From the NCBI RefSeq assembly GCF_007559025.1, contig NZ_CP041765.1:3717501-3781500 (forward strand): a DNA stretch of 64,000 nucleotides, written 5' to 3'. The DNA comes from Tomitella fengzijianii (lineage in GTDB: Bacteria; Actinomycetota; Actinomycetes; Mycobacteriales; Mycobacteriaceae). Both the position numbers and the translations under genes were made by a program. The notes below the pieces were generated by a model. The model ran no database searches, had not been told where the DNA came from, and saw only the letters and a list, made by a program, of their open reading frames with translations. Position 1 is the first letter of the stretch. Every line of letters begins with the position of its first letter. Positions 47,181 through 56,118 of this stretch are shown here, in pieces.

Positions 47181-47966
47181 TCAGCTGTCCGTGGGTGCGT
47201 GCGCGCGCCGCGGCGGCATCCGCAGCCCGTTGGCCCAGATGCGGGTCACGGTGTCGACGATCTGCTCGAAGGTCTCGGGGTCGACGCCGTCCCGCGGTCC
47301 GTCCGCCTGGACGCCCTCGCCGTGCCCGATCATGAGGAAGGCCAGCCGACTGACCATGCTCGACAGCGCCCGCGAGGCCAGCATCGGATCGAGCCCGGGG
47401 TCCGCGACCCCGCGCCGTTGCAGGTCGGCGATGGCGCGCGCGTTGCGGGCGATGAACACCTCGCCGCGGCGGTTCCGCAGCTCCCGGAAGGCGGGGTCGA
47501 TGCCCGCCACCTGCTCCATCAGCACCATCAGTTCCGCGTTGCGGCGGTAGGCCTCGAGGTAGGCACGGTTGCTGGCCTCGAGCACCGCGTAGGCGTCGTC
47601 CGGGTCGGCCACGCGGCCCATGCCGGGGTGCAGCATCTCGTCCTGCGCCTGCTCGAGGACCGCAGCGAACACCTCCTCCTTGTTCTTGAAGTAGGTGTAG
47701 AACGAGCCCGTCGAACAGTGGGCCTCCCGCGTGATGTCGGTGAGGCGGGTGTCCAGGTATCCGGACCTCTCGAACACGGTGCGGGCGGCGGTGATGAGCG
47801 CGGCGCGGGTCCGTGCCCCGCGCTCGGTGACGGGCGGTTCACGCAGCAGCTCCGGCGCGGCCATCGAGGGCGGCTCGACGTCGTCGTGCCCGGGACCCCC
47901 GCGCCCCGTCGTGCCGCCACCGTCGTGGCCGTCCTCGACGGCGTTCCGGGACCGGGTGTGACTCAT
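47181..47966 (-). CDS. TetR-family regulator
   Basis: 261 residues from ATG 47966. A hydrophilic extension of about 40 residues, Asp/Gly/His-rich, precedes the HTH (RTRAALITAARTVFERSGYLDTRLTDITREAHCSTGSFYTYFKNKEEVFAAVL). It has a long helical ligand domain. Its own promoter region carries a TTGACGTCAA palindrome 20 bases before the start. Likely controls the surrounding SDR and acyl-CoA dehydrogenase genes, perhaps sensing an acyl-CoA. Confidence 0.88.
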   Translation of the reverse strand: MSHTRSRNAVEDGHDGGGTTGRGGPGHDDVEPPSMAAPELLREPPVTERGARTRAALITAARTVFERSGYLDTRLTDITREAHCSTGSFYTYFKNKEEVFAAVLEQAQDEMLHPGMGRVADPDDAYAVLEASNRAYLEAYRRNAELMVLMEQVAGIDPAFRELRNRRGEVFIARNARAIADLQRRGVADPGLDPMLASRALSSMVSRLAFLMIGHGEGVQADGPRDGVDPETFEQIVDTVTRIWANGLRMPPRRAHAPTDS

Positions 47967-47980
47967 GCCCTCTTTATACT

Positions 47981-48000
47981 TGAACTTGACGTCAATTCCA
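47981..48000. promoter_or_regulatory. TetR-type operator
   Basis: TGAACTTGACGTCAATTCCA, a 20-bp imperfect palindrome (8 of 10 half-site positions) with a perfect TTGACGTCAA core at 47986-47995, immediately upstream of the TetR start. TTTATACTTGAAC beside it may overlap the promoter. Autoregulation is the simplest reading. Confidence 0.65.
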
Positions 48001-48048
48001 ACTGGTGCCACTGGTTTCGCCGGCCGAGCAGCGGCGCGGCGGCGTCTC

Positions 48049-48810
48049 CTAGGTGATCGTCACACCGCCGTCGACGGGGATCGTCTGGCCCAGAACGTAA
48101 CCGGCGGCGTCGGATGCCAACCACACTGCGGTGGCCGCGAGTTCCTCGGGATCGCCCATGCGGCCCAGGACGATGCGCTTTCGCATCTCCTCCAGGTACC
48201 CCGGCTGGTAGGTGTCGGTCATCTCCGATGCGAAGAATCCCGGCGCGATGGCGTTGACGCGGACGCCCTTGCGCCCGCCCCACTGCTGGGCCAGGTCGCG
48301 GGTCAGCCCGATGACCCCGGACTTGCTCGCCGAATACGCCGCCTGCGGCAGCCCCGCCGTGGTGAGGCCCAGGACGCTGGCGATGTTGACGATGGCGCTG
48401 CCCGGCTCCATCACCCGCCCGCACGCCTGCGCGGCCCAGTACGAGCCGGACAGGTTGATGTCGACGACCCGCCGGAACTCCTCGGGTGTCTCCTTCGTGG
48501 CGGGGACCGCGGTGCCGATGCCCGCGTTGTTGACCAGCACGTCGATGCGGCCGAACTCCGCCATCGCCGCGTCCGCCATGGCCTGGCAGGCGGCCGGATC
48601 GGCCACGTCGGTGGCCACGCACAGCGCAGTGCGGCCGGCGGCGCGCACCAGCTCGGCGGTGTCTTCGAGCTTGTCGGCGCGACGGGCGGCGAGCACCACG
48701 TCGGCACCCGCCTCGGCGAAGCCGCGCGCGAACGCGACGCCGAGGCCCGATGACGCGCCGGTGACGATGGCGACGCGGCCGTCGAGCCGGAACCTGTCGA
48801 GAACGGTCAT
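48049..48810 (-). CDS. short-chain dehydrogenase/reductase
   Basis: 253 residues. TGASSGLG loop at residues 18-25, LAARRADKLE (basic residues favouring NADP(H)), NNAGIG, Ser in NIASVLG and YSASK. The usual C-terminal LASDAAGYVLGQTIPVDGG ends the fold. Resembles 3-oxoacyl reductases and glucose/alcohol dehydrogenases. Lies between the acyl-CoA dehydrogenase (48872) and the TetR gene on the same strand. Confidence 0.9.
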   Translation of the reverse strand: MTVLDRFRLDGRVAIVTGASSGLGVAFARGFAEAGADVVLAARRADKLEDTAELVRAAGRTALCVATDVADPAACQAMADAAMAEFGRIDVLVNNAGIGTAVPATKETPEEFRRVVDINLSGSYWAAQACGRVMEPGSAIVNIASVLGLTTAGLPQAAYSASKSGVIGLTRDLAQQWGGRKGVRVNAIAPGFFASEMTDTYQPGYLEEMRKRIVLGRMGDPEELAATAVWLASDAAGYVLGQTIPVDGGVTIT

Positions 48811-48871
48811 GATGAAGTCTCCTCAGAGGTGCGGGAAGTGCGGGATTGGCAATGGACCGGCCCGGCCGGGC

Positions 48872-50719
48872 TCACAACCAGGCCGGATCGAGGTCCACCG
48901 TGGTGCGATCGCGGCGCGCCAGCAGGTCGAGCTGCGGGCCGGTGCGCGGCAGCTCGTAGCGATAGAAGTAGCGGGCCGCCGCGCGCTTGCCCTCGTAGAA
49001 GGCGCCGTCCTTGCCCTCGGCGGCGAGCAGCTGTTCGAGCCACATCCACGCGATCACGACGTGCCCCGCGGCCTCCAGGTAGATCGACGAGTTGGCGAGT
49101 GCCACCTGCGCGTCTCCGTCGGCCCACAGCGTGCCGGTGACCTCGGCGAGCCGTTCCACCGCGGCGGACAACTCCGCGGCATGGCCGGCCGCTTCCCCGC
49201 CGGCGGCGCGTCCCCGCTCGGCCGTGGCGGCGATGGTCTGCGCCAGCAGCACCAGCCCGGCGCCGCCCTGCATGATCATCTTGCGGCCCAGCAGGTCCAG
49301 GCCCTGAATGCCGTGCGTGCCCTCGTGGATGGGGTTGAGCCGGTTGTCCCGGTAGTACTGCTCGACGTCGTAGTCGCGGGTGTACCCGTATCCGCCGAGC
49401 ACCTGGATGGCGAGGCTGTTCGCCTGCAGGCACCACTGGCTGGGCCAGCTCTTCGCGATGGGGGTGAGCACGTCGAGCAGCAGCGTGGTGCGAGCGCGCT
49501 CCGCGTCGTCGTCCGCCGTGTGCTGCTCGTCGACGAGCTTGGAGCAGTAGAGCCCCAGCGCCAGCGCGCCCTCCGCATACGCCTTCTGCGCCAGCAGCAT
49601 CCGCCGCACGTCGGCGTGCTCGATCAGCGCCACGGGCGGCGCCGACGGGTCCTTCTCGCCGGGCCGGCGGCCCTGGGTGCGGTTGCGTGCGTACTCCAGC
49701 GAGGCCAGGTAGCCGGCGTATCCCAGCGCCACTGCCCCGAAACCGACCCCGATGCGCGCCTCGTTCATCATGTGGAACATGTAGGCGAGACCCTTGTTCG
49801 CCTCGCCCACCAGGTATCCCACCGCGCCCGCCCGGCCGCCCGGCGCGTACGTGCCGTCGCCGAACTGGAGCAACGTGTTGGTGGTGCCCCGGTTGCCCAT
49901 CTTGTGGTTGAGGCCCACCAGGACCACGTCGTTGCGTTCACCCCGCCGGGCCGCGCCGCCGCGCTCGGCGTCCGTGGCGACCCCGCCCTCCGGCACGTAT
50001 TTGGGCACGATGAACAGCGAGATCCCCTTGACGCCGTCCGGCGCGCCCGGCACCTTGGCCAGCACGAGGTGCACGATGTTCTCGGTCAGCTCGTGGTCGC
50101 CCCCGGAGATCCACATCTTGGTGCCGGACAGGCGGTACCGATCCGGCTCCGGGCCGTCGTCCTTGACCGCCTTGGTGGTCACGTCGGCCAGGGACGAGCC
50201 CGCCTGCGGCTCCGACAGGCACATGGTGCCGAACCAGCGTCCGGCGAGCATCGGCCGCACGAACGTGTCGACCTGTGCCGGGGAGCCATGCGCTGCAAGC
50301 AGATTCGCGTTGCCAATGGTGAGGAACGGATAGCCCGACGTGGAGACGTTCGCCGCCTGGAACCAGGCGGTGGAGGCGCGCGCGACGACGGTCGGCAGCT
50401 GCATCCCGCCGAGTTCCTCGTCGAACGAACCGGCGATCAGCCCCGCCGCGGAGAACGCGTCGAGCGCCTTCTTGATCTCCGGGATCGTCTCGACGGTGCC
50501 GTCGGGGCGCATGCGCGGCTCGTGGGCGTCGGAGAGCTTGTTGTGCGGCGCGAACAGGCTCATCGCCATGTCCTCGGACAACTCGAGGACCGCGTCGAAC
50601 GTCTCCCTCGAATGCTCCGCGAAACGGCGGCGGGCCGTGAGGGTTTCGACGTCCAGCCACTCGTAGAGCAGGAACGCGAGGTCCTCGCGGGACAGCGGGC
50701 GGGCGGCGGTTCCGGTCAC
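48872..50719 (-). CDS. acyl-CoA dehydrogenase, FadE5-like long form
   Basis: 615 residues, about 200 longer than classical acyl-CoA dehydrogenases because of N- and C-terminal extensions. The core shows TMCLSEPQAGSSLADVTTKA, TKMWISGGDHE, and the catalytic glutamate in the loop NPIHEGTHGIQGLDLLGRK. EARIGVGFGAVALGYAGYLASLEYARNRTQGR precedes the acyl pocket. FadE5-type enzymes accept a broad range of acyl-CoA chain lengths in mycobacteria. It overlaps the upstream FabG-like gene by 4 bases, so the two are coupled. Confidence 0.92.
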   Translation of the reverse strand: MTGTAARPLSREDLAFLLYEWLDVETLTARRRFAEHSRETFDAVLELSEDMAMSLFAPHNKLSDAHEPRMRPDGTVETIPEIKKALDAFSAAGLIAGSFDEELGGMQLPTVVARASTAWFQAANVSTSGYPFLTIGNANLLAAHGSPAQVDTFVRPMLAGRWFGTMCLSEPQAGSSLADVTTKAVKDDGPEPDRYRLSGTKMWISGGDHELTENIVHLVLAKVPGAPDGVKGISLFIVPKYVPEGGVATDAERGGAARRGERNDVVLVGLNHKMGNRGTTNTLLQFGDGTYAPGGRAGAVGYLVGEANKGLAYMFHMMNEARIGVGFGAVALGYAGYLASLEYARNRTQGRRPGEKDPSAPPVALIEHADVRRMLLAQKAYAEGALALGLYCSKLVDEQHTADDDAERARTTLLLDVLTPIAKSWPSQWCLQANSLAIQVLGGYGYTRDYDVEQYYRDNRLNPIHEGTHGIQGLDLLGRKMIMQGGAGLVLLAQTIAATAERGRAAGGEAAGHAAELSAAVERLAEVTGTLWADGDAQVALANSSIYLEAAGHVVIAWMWLEQLLAAEGKDGAFYEGKRAAARYFYRYELPRTGPQLDLLARRDRTTVDLDPAWL

Positions 50720-51471
50720 GCCTTGGGCCCTCCCGCCACGTAGAGCACCTGGCCGGAAACGTACCCGGCGCCCTCGCTCGCGAAGAACGACACCGCGTGC
50801 GCAATGTCCGCGGGCATGCCGATGCGGCCCACCGGGGTCTCCTTGGCGATGCCCTCCTTGAACTGCTCGAAAGGCACCCCGATGCGCTCGGCCGTCGCCT
50901 GCGTCATCTCGGTCTCGATGAACCCGGGCGCGATGGCGTTGGCCGTCACCCCGAACTTGCCCAGCTCCAGCGCGAGGGTCTTGGTGAAACCCTGCATGCC
51001 GGCCTTCGCGGCGGAGTAGTTGACCTGGCCGCGGTTGCCCAATGCCGACGTGCTGGACAGGTTGATGATGCGCCCCCAGCCGGCCTTGGTCATGTGCGCC
51101 TGCGCGGCGCGGGTCATGAGGAAGGCGCCGCGCAGGTGCACGGCCAGCACCGAGTCCCAGTCGTCGACGCTCATCTTGAACAGCATGTTGTCGCGGATGA
51201 TTCCCGCGTTGTTGACCAGGACGGAGGGCGCGCCGAGTTCGGCGGCCACCCTGTCGACCGCGGCGGCGACGGCGGCCTCGTCGGAGACGTCCGCCCCCAC
51301 GGCCAGTGCGCGGCCGCCCGCCGCCTCGATCCGGGCCACCACCTTTTTGCAGGCGGCCTCGTCGAGGTCCAGAACTGCTACCGCGTAGCCGTCCGCCGCC
51401 AGCCGCTCGGCCACGCCGGCGCCGATGCCCCGGGCCGCGCCGGTGACGATGGCGATCCTGGTGTCGTTCAT
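50716..51471 (-). CDS. 3-oxoacyl reductase-like SDR (FabG family)
   Basis: 251 residues. TGAARGIG loop at residues 10-17, AVGADVSDEAAV, NNAGIIRDNMLFKMSVDDWDSV, Ser in NLSSTSALGN, YSAAKAGMQGFTKTLALELGKFGVTANAIAPGFIETEMT. FabG-like, NADP(H)-dependent reduction or oxidation of a 3-keto/hydroxyacyl group. First gene of the minus-strand cluster, preceded by a TetR-type palindrome shared with the divergent TetR gene. Confidence 0.92.
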   Translation of the reverse strand: MNDTRIAIVTGAARGIGAGVAERLAADGYAVAVLDLDEAACKKVVARIEAAGGRALAVGADVSDEAAVAAAVDRVAAELGAPSVLVNNAGIIRDNMLFKMSVDDWDSVLAVHLRGAFLMTRAAQAHMTKAGWGRIINLSSTSALGNRGQVNYSAAKAGMQGFTKTLALELGKFGVTANAIAPGFIETEMTQATAERIGVPFEQFKEGIAKETPVGRIGMPADIAHAVSFFASEGAGYVSGQVLYVAGGPKA

Positions 51472-51587
51472 GCGGTTCCTCCTGTGGTGTGCCGGCCCGC
51501 GATCGGCCCTTGCAGACGGAGGCGCCGCCTCACGGCCGGTGGAGGGATCGCGGTGATCCGCATCGCGATCCGCCGGACAGATGGTTA

Positions 51588-51603
51588 CTAAGCGCTTGCT
51601 TAG
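51588..51603. promoter_or_regulatory. TetR-type operator CTAAGCGCTTGCTTAG
   Basis: 16-bp palindrome with arms CTAAGC / GCTTAG around GCTT, in the divergent spacer between the FabG-like gene and the TetR gene. Sites of the form CTAAGC-N4-GCTTAG are typical for TetR regulators of fatty-acid or branched-chain degradation genes in actinobacteria. It differs from the palindrome at 47981, implying two separate regulons within the cluster. Confidence 0.7.
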
Positions 51604-51672
51604 AGTTATAGTGACCTACACCATGCGCCGAGTCAAGACCCGCAGACGACGAGAGACCGGAGAGGAACCGCG

Positions 51673-52359
51673 ATGAGCGACGATGCAGTGTCCGCCCGGG
51701 CGACGCATGGCGGGCACGCACAGGACCGCACGGCCGACGACCGCGCACGGGTCACCCGCGCCCGGCTGGCCGAGGCCGCCACCGCCGCTTTCGCTGAGAA
51801 GGGCTTCAACGGCACCACCACCCGGGACATCGCGTCGGCGGCCGGCATGAGCCCCGCCGCCCTGTACGTGCACCACAGCTCCAAAGAAGAACTGCTGTAC
51901 CAGATTTCGCGAGCCGGCCACGAGGAGACCCTGCGCACCGTGCGCGCCGCGGCCGCATCGGAAGACGACCCCGCAGAGGTCCTGTGCGCGGTGATGCACG
52001 ATTTCGCCCTGCAGCACGCCCGCACGCGGACGCGGGCGCGCATCGTCAACTACGAGCTGGCCGCGCTCACCCCCGAGCACTTCGCCGAGATCCGGGAGCT
52101 GCGCCGCACCATCGAGCACGAGTTCCGCACCATCGTCGAACGGGGCGTGGCGTCCGGGGATTTCGATGTTCCCGATCCCGAGTTCGCCGCGGTGGCGCTG
52201 CTGTCGCTGGGCATCGACATCGCCCGGTGGTTCCGCTCGCACGGCCGGTGGAGCCCCGAGCACGTCGCGCAGAGCTACGCCGCGATGGCGCTGCGGATCG
52301 TCGGGGCCGACCCGCACTCCGGGAATGCGCATTCCGTCGGGGAATCCCCTGGCGGATGA
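51673..52359 (+). CDS. TetR-family regulator
   Basis: 228 residues; GAGAGGAAC upstream of ATG 51673. HTH: RARLAEAATAAFAEKGFNGTTTRDIASAAGMSPAALYVHHSSKEELLY. A long helical C-terminal ligand domain. Divergent from the FabG-like/FadE5-like operon, with the CTAAGC palindrome between them, so it probably represses both. Followed after 7 bases by an amidohydrolase gene that may be cotranscribed. Confidence 0.9.
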   Translation: MSDDAVSARATHGGHAQDRTADDRARVTRARLAEAATAAFAEKGFNGTTTRDIASAAGMSPAALYVHHSSKEELLYQISRAGHEETLRTVRAAAASEDDPAEVLCAVMHDFALQHARTRTRARIVNYELAALTPEHFAEIRELRRTIEHEFRTIVERGVASGDFDVPDPEFAAVALLSLGIDIARWFRSHGRWSPEHVAQSYAAMALRIVGADPHSGNAHSVGESPGG

Positions 52360-52366
52360 TGGCGGG

Positions 52367-54028
52367 ATGACCGACAACCGAGCTGCATCCCACGACGGCA
52401 CGGCGACCGCGGACACCGTGTTCACCGGCGGCACGGTCCTCACCGTCGACGAGGACTTCTCCACGGCCGAGGCGGTGGCCGTCGCCGGCGGGCGCATCCT
52501 GCGGGTGGGCACGCGCGCGGAGGTCCTCGCCCTTGCCGGGCCGCACACCGAGACCGTCGACCTGGCCGGGGCCGCCCTGCTCCCCGGCTTCATCGAGGCG
52601 CACGGCCACCCCACCGGCGAGATGGTGATGGCGGGTCCCGATTCCGTGGACCTGCGCGCCTCGGTGTGCCCCACGGCGGAGGCCGTGCTGACGAAGCTGC
52701 GCGCGGCGGTCGACGCGGCGCCGTCCGACGGCTGGGTGGCGGCCTCGGGCTGGGATCCGCTGCTGCTCTCCGACCTGCCGACGCTGTCCCGCGCACTGCT
52801 CACCGAGCTCTCGCCCCGCGTCCCCCTGTCGGTCATGCACTATTCGGGCCACGCCGCATGGGCCAACGACGCCGCGATGGAGCGCCTGGGCATCACCCGC
52901 GACACCCCCGACCCGGCCGGTTCCGTCTACGTGCGGGACGCCGACGGCGAGCCCACCGGCGAGGGGCGCGAATACCCCGCCGCCGGCGTCATCATGGGCC
53001 CGGGCCGCCTGGTGCCACAGGGGGAGTTCGGCCCGCGGCTCGAGGCGGCGTTGCGGATCTCCGCCGCGGCCGGCGTGACGATGACCGGCGACCTCGCCTT
53101 CAGCCCCGCCGCCGAGTCGACGGTGCGCGAGTACTTCGCGGCGGGCACCGCCCCCGTGCGCATGCGGTCCTACGAGATCTCCGGCATCCGCGACACGATC
53201 CCCCGCGCGGAGGAGACCGACCCGTTCTTCCGCCCGGTGGGCGTGAAGATCTGGAGCGACGGCTCGCCGTGGGTCGGCAACATCGCCACCAGCTTCACCT
53301 ATCAGGGCGGCCACGCCGCGGACGTCATCGGCGTCTCCGAGGGCCACCGGGGCTGCAGTAACTACACGTCCGAGCAGCTGCTGGAGCTGTGCCGGCGGTA
53401 CATGGTCCAGGGCTGGCAGGTCGCCTGTCACGTCCACGGCGACGTCGCCGTGGACGAGGTGCTGGACGTGTACGAGACGGTGCTGGGCGAGAACCCCGGC
53501 ACGGAGTTCCGCCTGCGCATGGAGCACTGCGGAAGCATCACCCCGGAGCAGGTGCGCCACGCGCACGGTCTGGGCGTGACGATCTCGTTCTTCCCCGCGC
53601 ACATCCACTACTACGGCGAGGTGCTGCGCGAGTTCTTCGGCGAGCGCGCCGACGCGTGGGTGCCCGCCGGCGCCGCCGAGGAGTGCGGCATGCGGTTCTC
53701 GCTGCACAACGACCCGCCGGTCACCCCGGAGAACCCGCTGCTCAACATGCAGACGGCCATCGACCGCACCACGCGCAACGGGATGGTGCTGGGCGCGGAG
53801 TACGGCGTCTCGGTGCGCGAGGCGATCCGCGCACAGACGATCCACGCGGCGTGGCAGCTGCACTCCGAGCACGAGGCGGGCTCCATCGAGCCGGGCAAGC
53901 TCGCCGACTTCGTCTTGCTCAGCGACGACCCGACGCGCGTCGACCCGGGTGGGATCGGCGCGATCCGGGTCCTGGGCACCTGGGTGGCCGGCCGGCAGGT
54001 CACCGGCGGTGCACCCGTCAGGCGGTGA
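52367..54028 (+). CDS. YtcJ-like amidohydrolase
   Basis: 553 residues. Composite-domain strand VFTGGTVLTVDEDFSTAEAVAVAGGRILRVG, metal motif LLPGFIEAHGHPTG (HXH), VKIWSDGSPWVGN, ACHVHGDVAVDEVLD, MEHC and the C-terminal SIEPGKLADFVLLSDDP. This is the TIM-barrel amidohydrolase 3 branch, whose YtcJ-type members act on N-acyl or imidazole-like substrates. The specific substrate is unknown. Its stop overlaps the convergent HAD gene by 11 bases. Confidence 0.87.
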   Translation: MTDNRAASHDGTATADTVFTGGTVLTVDEDFSTAEAVAVAGGRILRVGTRAEVLALAGPHTETVDLAGAALLPGFIEAHGHPTGEMVMAGPDSVDLRASVCPTAEAVLTKLRAAVDAAPSDGWVAASGWDPLLLSDLPTLSRALLTELSPRVPLSVMHYSGHAAWANDAAMERLGITRDTPDPAGSVYVRDADGEPTGEGREYPAAGVIMGPGRLVPQGEFGPRLEAALRISAAAGVTMTGDLAFSPAAESTVREYFAAGTAPVRMRSYEISGIRDTIPRAEETDPFFRPVGVKIWSDGSPWVGNIATSFTYQGGHAADVIGVSEGHRGCSNYTSEQLLELCRRYMVQGWQVACHVHGDVAVDEVLDVYETVLGENPGTEFRLRMEHCGSITPEQVRHAHGLGVTISFFPAHIHYYGEVLREFFGERADAWVPAGAAEECGMRFSLHNDPPVTPENPLLNMQTAIDRTTRNGMVLGAEYGVSVREAIRAQTIHAAWQLHSEHEAGSIEPGKLADFVLLSDDPTRVDPGGIGAIRVLGTWVAGRQVTGGAPVRR

Positions 54029-54707
54029 GCCCGAACCGCTCGGCGAGTTGCCGCCGTGTGTCGTCGGCTGCGGTGTGCAGCACGCCGGCGATGCCCAGGC
54101 GGGCCGCGCCGTCGAGGTTCTGCTGCAGGTCGTCGACCATCACCGCCTGCTCGGGAGCGACGCCCAACCGCTCGCATGCGACGGCGTACATCTTGCGCGA
54201 GGGCTTGCGCACGCCGAGGTCCGAGGAGATCACGACCACATCGGCGATCGAATCCAGGTCGACGCCCGCATAGCAGTCGTGGCCGAACGCGTTGGAGACC
54301 AGTGCCACCGGCACCCCGGCCTTCCGCAGCCCGGCCACCAGGCCCAGCATCTGCTCGTCGGGCCGGAGCCCCGCCATGAGCCCCGCCTGCAACCCGTGCG
54401 CCGCCACCTCCGCACCGTGCGCGCGCAGGCGCTCGGCGAATCGCGCCTCGAACTCGCCGGCGGCGATGACGCCCTTCTCGTGATCGGAGATCAGCCCACG
54501 CGAGACGTCATCGGTGGAGAGCAACCGCGCGGGCAGGTCAGGCTGCCCGAACCCCGCTCCGAAGGCCCGGAACGAGTCCAGGACGCTGGTGGTGAGCACG
54601 CCGCCGAAGTCGACGAGCACCGCACACACCCTCGCCCCCGCCTGGTCCCCGGCGGCGTCTGCCTCATTCTCGGAAGCGTCGGCCCGGTCCCCGGCAACGC
54701 CGGTCAC
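54018..54707 (-). CDS. HAD-superfamily hydrolase
   Basis: 229 residues from GTG 54707, which overlaps the stop of the YbjQ-like gene (GTGA). Motif I is VDFGGVLTTS, keeping the nucleophile Asp but with Gly where most phosphatases have the second Asp, as in the epoxide-hydrolase/dehalogenase-like HAD branch. Motif II VALVSNA, motif III SSDLGVRKPSRKMY and motif IV VMVDDLQQN are present. The substitution makes phosphatase activity less certain. Confidence 0.85.
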   Translation of the reverse strand: MTGVAGDRADASENEADAAGDQAGARVCAVLVDFGGVLTTSVLDSFRAFGAGFGQPDLPARLLSTDDVSRGLISDHEKGVIAAGEFEARFAERLRAHGAEVAAHGLQAGLMAGLRPDEQMLGLVAGLRKAGVPVALVSNAFGHDCYAGVDLDSIADVVVISSDLGVRKPSRKMYAVACERLGVAPEQAVMVDDLQQNLDGAARLGIAGVLHTAADDTRRQLAERFGLTA

Positions 54708-55030
54708 TGCACGGGCGCGTCGACGACCACCGCGGTGCCGTACGCGCACACCTCGACCCCCGAGGACTCGTATTCGTTGGTCTCGAAACGGAAGGCCACC
54801 ACGGCGTTGGCCCCGCGCTTCTCGGCCTCGGCGGACAGGCGCACCAGAGCCTCCTCCCGCGCCTCGTGCAGCAGCTTGGTGATCCCCTTGAGCTCGCCGC
54901 CCGCGAGGGACTTGAGCCCGGCGCCGATGTTCGAGCCGACGTGCCGCGAACGGACGGTCAGACCGAAGCACTCGCCGATGGTGCGGGTGATGGTGGAGCC
55001 GGGCACGTCGTTGGTCGTGACGATGATCAT
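54704..55030 (-). CDS. YbjQ/UPF0145 heavy-metal-binding family protein
   Basis: 108 residues, full family length. MIIVTTNDVPGSTITRTIGECFGLTVRSRHVGSNI, then GGELKGITKLLHEAREEALVRLSAEAEKRGANAVVAFRFET is the conserved pattern of this small pentameric family. The biochemical role is unknown. Coupled by a 4-base overlap to the HAD gene. Confidence 0.92.
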   Translation of the reverse strand: MIIVTTNDVPGSTITRTIGECFGLTVRSRHVGSNIGAGLKSLAGGELKGITKLLHEAREEALVRLSAEAEKRGANAVVAFRFETNEYESSGVEVCAYGTAVVVDAPVQ

Positions 55031-55079
55031 GTGGCGCAGACTACTCTCCGCACGGACGGGTATCGGATACTCTGGCGGC

Positions 55080-55484
55080 ATGCCGCACCCGATCATGTTC
55101 GACGACGGCGATCCCGTGCTGGCCCGCGTGCGCGCCGTCGCGCTGGCACTGCCGGGGGCGGCGGAGAAGATCTCGCACGGCCGCCCCAATTTCTTCACGG
55201 TCAAGGTCTTCGCCACCTACAGCGGCTCCCTCCGCGCCGGCGACGGCCGGCGGTTCCCGCAGTCGATCCTGGTCAAGCCCGACGAGGGCGAGTTTCCGGC
55301 GCTGCTCCAGCACCCGCGCTACTACGAGCCCAAGTACATGGCCCCGTACGGCTGGATAGGCATCGACCTCGCGCCCGGCGACGCGCCGCCCGTCGATTGG
55401 GACGAGGTGGCCGAGCTGCTGGACATGTCGTACCGGATGACCGCGCCCGCCAAGCTCATCCGGGAGCTCGACGGGCGCGGATGA
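55080..55484 (+). CDS. MmcQ/YjbR family protein
   Basis: 134 residues. VRAVALALPGAAEKISHGRPNFFTVKVFATYSG, FPQSILVKPDEGEFPALLQHPRYYEPKYMAPYGWIGIDL, and a C-terminal helix WDEVAELLDMSYRMTAPAKLIREL match the YjbR/MmcQ double-wing DNA-binding-like fold. Function unknown. Divergent from the YbjQ-like gene with a 49-base spacer containing TATCGGATACT. Confidence 0.88.
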   Translation: MPHPIMFDDGDPVLARVRAVALALPGAAEKISHGRPNFFTVKVFATYSGSLRAGDGRRFPQSILVKPDEGEFPALLQHPRYYEPKYMAPYGWIGIDLAPGDAPPVDWDEVAELLDMSYRMTAPAKLIRELDGRG

Positions 55485-55515
55485 CCGGCCGGCACTCCGG
55501 GCCGGTCAAGTCCCG

Positions 55516-56118
55516 TCACCCGCCCAGCAGCTCCGCGAACGGCACCGGGTCGGCGAAGCCGTCGCGCACCGGCTGCCGCACCGGGCCGCCGGCCACCATC
55601 GCCGCGAACTCGCCTGCGGCACGCCCGATCCGCTGGTCCAGCCCGGCGGCGCCCCAATCCGTCGACGCCGCATACACGCCCGTGGGGGCGGGCATGGCGC
55701 GCAGGTAGGCCATCAGCGGGCGCATCGCGTGGTCGATCATCAGCGAATGCCGCTCGGTGCCGCCGGTCGCGCCCAGGAGCACCGGCTTGCCTTGCAGCGC
55801 ATCCGGGTCGAGGACGTCGATGAACGACTTGAACAGACCGCTGTAGGACGCGGTGAACGTCGGCGTGACGAGGATGAGCCCGTCGGCCGCCGCGACATCG
55901 TCGACCACCTCGCGCAGCGCGCCTGATGGGAATCCGCTGAGCATCGCGTCGGCGATGGCGTGCGCGTGCCCGCGCAGCTCGACGGTGCGGACCTCGGCGC
56001 CGCCCGTTTCCCCACCGTTCAGCGCCTCCGCCGATTCGCGCGCCAGCCGGTCGGCCAGCAGGCGCGTGCTCGACGGCTCCGACAGGCCGGCGGAGACGGC
56101 GATCAGCCTGCGGGTCAT
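55516..56118 (-). CDS. NADPH-dependent FMN reductase, CE1759 family
   Basis: 200 residues. Flavodoxin-like start LIAVSAGLSEPSSTRLLADRLA, VTPTFTASYSGLFKSFIDVLD (FMN loop) and LLGATGGTERHSLMIDHAMRPLMAYLRA. It overlaps the luciferase-like monooxygenase gene by 4 bases. Family pairing is established: CE1759-type reductases supply reduced FMN to a CE1758-type monooxygenase. Substrate of the pair unknown. Confidence 0.88.
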   Translation of the reverse strand: MTRRLIAVSAGLSEPSSTRLLADRLARESAEALNGGETGGAEVRTVELRGHAHAIADAMLSGFPSGALREVVDDVAAADGLILVTPTFTASYSGLFKSFIDVLDPDALQGKPVLLGATGGTERHSLMIDHAMRPLMAYLRAMPAPTGVYAASTDWGAAGLDQRIGRAAGEFAAMVAGGPVRQPVRDGFADPVPFAELLGG

